A DNA stretch of 8,438 nt from an uncultured Gemmataceae bacterium (GTDB lineage: Bacteria; Planctomycetota; Planctomycetia; Gemmatales; Gemmataceae), in assembly GCA_937922175.1 (NCBI GenBank), contig CAKZUU010000200.1, forward strand, positions 1 through 8,438, read 5' to 3'. Each line of letters starts with the position of its first letter. The first letter of the stretch is position 1. The notes beneath the pieces were generated by a model, which did no database searches, was not told where the DNA came from, and saw nothing but the letters and a program-made list of their open reading frames with translations. Positions 7,372-8,438 of the stretch are shown piece by piece. Position numbers and translations under genes: made by a program.

Positions 7372-7553
7372 GGGGGACCTACAGTTTCAGTTTCCTCGGA
7401 CTTCGGTCGGGGCTGGGTGGTTGTCCTGGTCTCGCGTCATCATCGGAACGACTTGTGGAACTGTCCACTTGCGAGCCGCGCGATGGGAGGCGAAGTTGAA
7501 TCGACGGCGGTTTCGTTCATCAGCTCGACACCACGGCGAGTGGTTTTTCAACG

Positions 7554-7571
7554 TTTGGGTAATTTGGGTAA
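7554..7571 (+). repeat. Two tandem copies of TTTGGGTAA
   Basis: The nonamer TTTGGGTAA occurs twice head to tail with no spacer, about 120 bp before the lpxD start and about 180 bp before the kinase start. The 9-bp period is not a full helical turn. It could be a regulator site or simple slippage; nothing in the sequence decides this. Confidence 0.6.
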
Positions 7572-7612
7572 TTCATTCGCCCCGACTTTAATTCGGTGAC
7601 CGAAAGGTCGTC

Positions 7613-7642
7613 TTGAAGTGGTGCTCGGTCTCCAAGTAAGAT
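7613..7642 (+). promoter_or_regulatory. Possible sigma-70-type promoter for lpxD
   Basis: TTGAAG (7613-7618) and TAAGAT (7637-7642) are separated by 18 bases; each matches the E. coli consensus at 4 of 6 positions. Transcription would begin near 7650, leaving a leader of about 40 bases before the GTG at 7689. Spacing and placement are reasonable, but in GC-rich sequence such matches are weak evidence. Confidence 0.25.
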
Positions 7643-7676
7643 CAGCGGCTCCATCATCCCATCGGGCGGTTGGGTC

Positions 7677-7683
7677 GGGGGAG
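7677..7683 (+). promoter_or_regulatory. Ribosome binding site for lpxD
   Basis: GGGGGAG lies five bases before GTG 7689. In-frame stops at 7569 and 7614 and the absence of ATG, GTG or TTG between 7614 and 7689 make this the only normal start for the gene. Confidence 0.7.
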
Positions 7684-7688
7684 CATCG

Positions 7689-8438
7689 GTGAAGGTCACG
7701 TTGCGACAATTGGCAGAATGGGTAAACGGCGAGATCGACGGCGATGGAACCATTAGTGTCCAAGCCGCCCGGTCGATCCACGAGGCGGGTCCGACTGACA
7801 TCACCTTTGCCGCTGACGAGCGCCACTTCGTCGAGTTGCATCATAGCCCGGCGGCGGCGGCGGTTGTTCCGAGAGATGGTCCCAAAGCGAACAAACCGTG
7901 TATCCGCGTTCACGATCCTCTCGCTGCCTTCGTCACGATTTTTGAGAAGTTGCGACCAGCGGCACCACAGGAGGAGTGGGGCATTCATCCCACAGCGGTG
8001 ATTCACCCCACCGCCCAACTGGGTGAACGATTGCGGATTGGCCCGTATGTCGTGGTGGGAGCCGAGTCGAGGATTGGCTCGGGCAGTACCTTGCATGCGG
8101 GCGTGGTGGTCGGGGCCCGCTGCCGACTCGGTGAGGATGTGGTGCTGCATCCGCACGTGGTGCTGTATGAGGGAACGATCCTCGGTCATGGCGTCATCAT
8201 CCACGCGCACAGTGTCATCGGCGCCGACGGCTTTGGCTACCGCTGCATTGATGGCCTGCACGTGAAAGTCCCGCAGATGGGTCATGTCGAAATTGAGGAC
8301 GACGTGGAGATCGGGGCCTGCACGACAATCGATCGTGGAACGTTCGGGGCCACGCGAATCGGGCAGGGGACTAAGATCGATAATTTGGTGCAAATTGGCC
8401 ACAACTGCCGCTTGGGTCAGCGAAATATCATCGTTGCC
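7689..8438 (+). CDS. lpxD: UDP-3-O-acylglucosamine N-acyltransferase, 3' end cut by the window edge
   Basis: LpxD transfers a hydroxyacyl chain from acyl carrier protein to the amino group of UDP-3-O-acylglucosamine, the third step of lipid A synthesis, in the cytosol. The 250 codons present cover the N-terminal domain (KVTLRQLAEWVNGEIDGDG, DITFAADERH, then VHDPLAAFV) and, from about residue 98, the left-handed beta-helix with hexapeptide repeats (IHPTAVIHPTAQLG, IGPYVVVGAES and so on). Diagnostic sites are present: IGADGFGYR (177-185), TTIDRGTFG (212-220), and the catalytic His at about 238 in DNLVQIGHN, matching His239 of the E. coli enzyme. The C-terminal helical part lies outside the window. 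Translation starts at GTG with a good GGGGGAG. A short GGC run encodes four Ala residues near position 57. Identification is secure and implies an LPS-type outer membrane. Confidence 0.97.
   Translation, partial: MKVTLRQLAEWVNGEIDGDGTISVQAARSIHEAGPTDITFAADERHFVELHHSPAAAAVVPRDGPKANKPCIRVHDPLAAFVTIFEKLRPAAPQEEWGIHPTAVIHPTAQLGERLRIGPYVVVGAESRIGSGSTLHAGVVVGARCRLGEDVVLHPHVVLYEGTILGHGVIIHAHSVIGADGFGYRCIDGLHVKVPQMGHVEIEDDVEIGACTTIDRGTFGATRIGQGTKIDNLVQIGHNCRLGQRNIIVA

Larger units (their letters stand above)
7372..7688. other. Divergent intergenic region between kinase and lpxD
   Basis: About 317 bp separate the two divergent starts, and promoters for both should lie here. It holds a 9-bp tandem repeat at 7554-7571 and a small imperfect hairpin at 7583-7610 (inner stem TTCGG/CCGAA, outer CGAC/GTCG). 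Open frames crossing it extend from the neighbouring genes in wrong frames; none has a supported start, so no gene is called. Confidence 0.7.

Noticed and set aside
7849..7865. GGC trinucleotide run
   Set aside because: It encodes a short Ala run in the lpxD N-terminal domain; too short to be a notable repeat.
7548..8402. 284-codon minus-strand open frame
   Set aside because: It is antisense to lpxD, which has the catalytic His and hexapeptide repeats on the plus strand.
1..8438. CRISPR array, tRNA or rRNA, insertion sequence or defence system
   Set aside because: No regularly spaced repeats, cloverleaf-like sequence, transposase or integrase motif, or terminal inverted repeats were seen on either strand.

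Overview
The window looks like ordinary chromosomal sequence of a moderately GC-rich Gram-negative bacterium. A planctomycete is the best guess. LpxD, a lipid A enzyme, implies an outer membrane. The enlarged di-haem peroxidase and the secreted protein with a Cys-containing C-terminal module resemble planctomycete proteins as I recall them; this is inference from memory, not a search. No mobile element, CRISPR array, tRNA, rRNA or phage gene was seen.

Layout. (1) Positions 2-1096, plus strand: the 3' three quarters of guaB (IMP dehydrogenase), cut by the window edge. It is followed, with an overlap, by a signal-peptide-bearing protein of unknown function (1023-2003). (2) Positions 2004-2643: no intact gene. 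A minus-strand intrinsic terminator lies at 2029-2078, with scattered protein-like fragments behind it that may be a decayed gene. (3) Positions 2644-7371, minus strand, read right to left: an FGGY-family sugar kinase, a periplasmic di-haem cytochrome c peroxidase, a YceH (DUF480) protein and a single-pass membrane coiled-coil protein. Peroxidase and yceH are 15 bp apart; the other gaps are 74 bp and about 106 bp, so these four could be one transcript. (4) Positions 7372-7688: a divergent intergenic region with a 9-bp tandem repeat and a possible promoter. (5) Positions 7689-8438, plus strand: the first 250 codons of lpxD, starting at GTG and running off the window.

The genes cover nucleotide synthesis (GuaB), sugar phosphorylation (kinase), peroxide reduction in the periplasm (peroxidase) and envelope lipid synthesis (LpxD). 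They do not form one recognised pathway. The four minus-strand genes are linked by position only. I found no convincing new biological system. The points most worth a second look are the 565-bp stretch between the last minus-strand gene and its apparent terminator, the inserted segment in the peroxidase, and the unknown exported protein that overlaps guaB.
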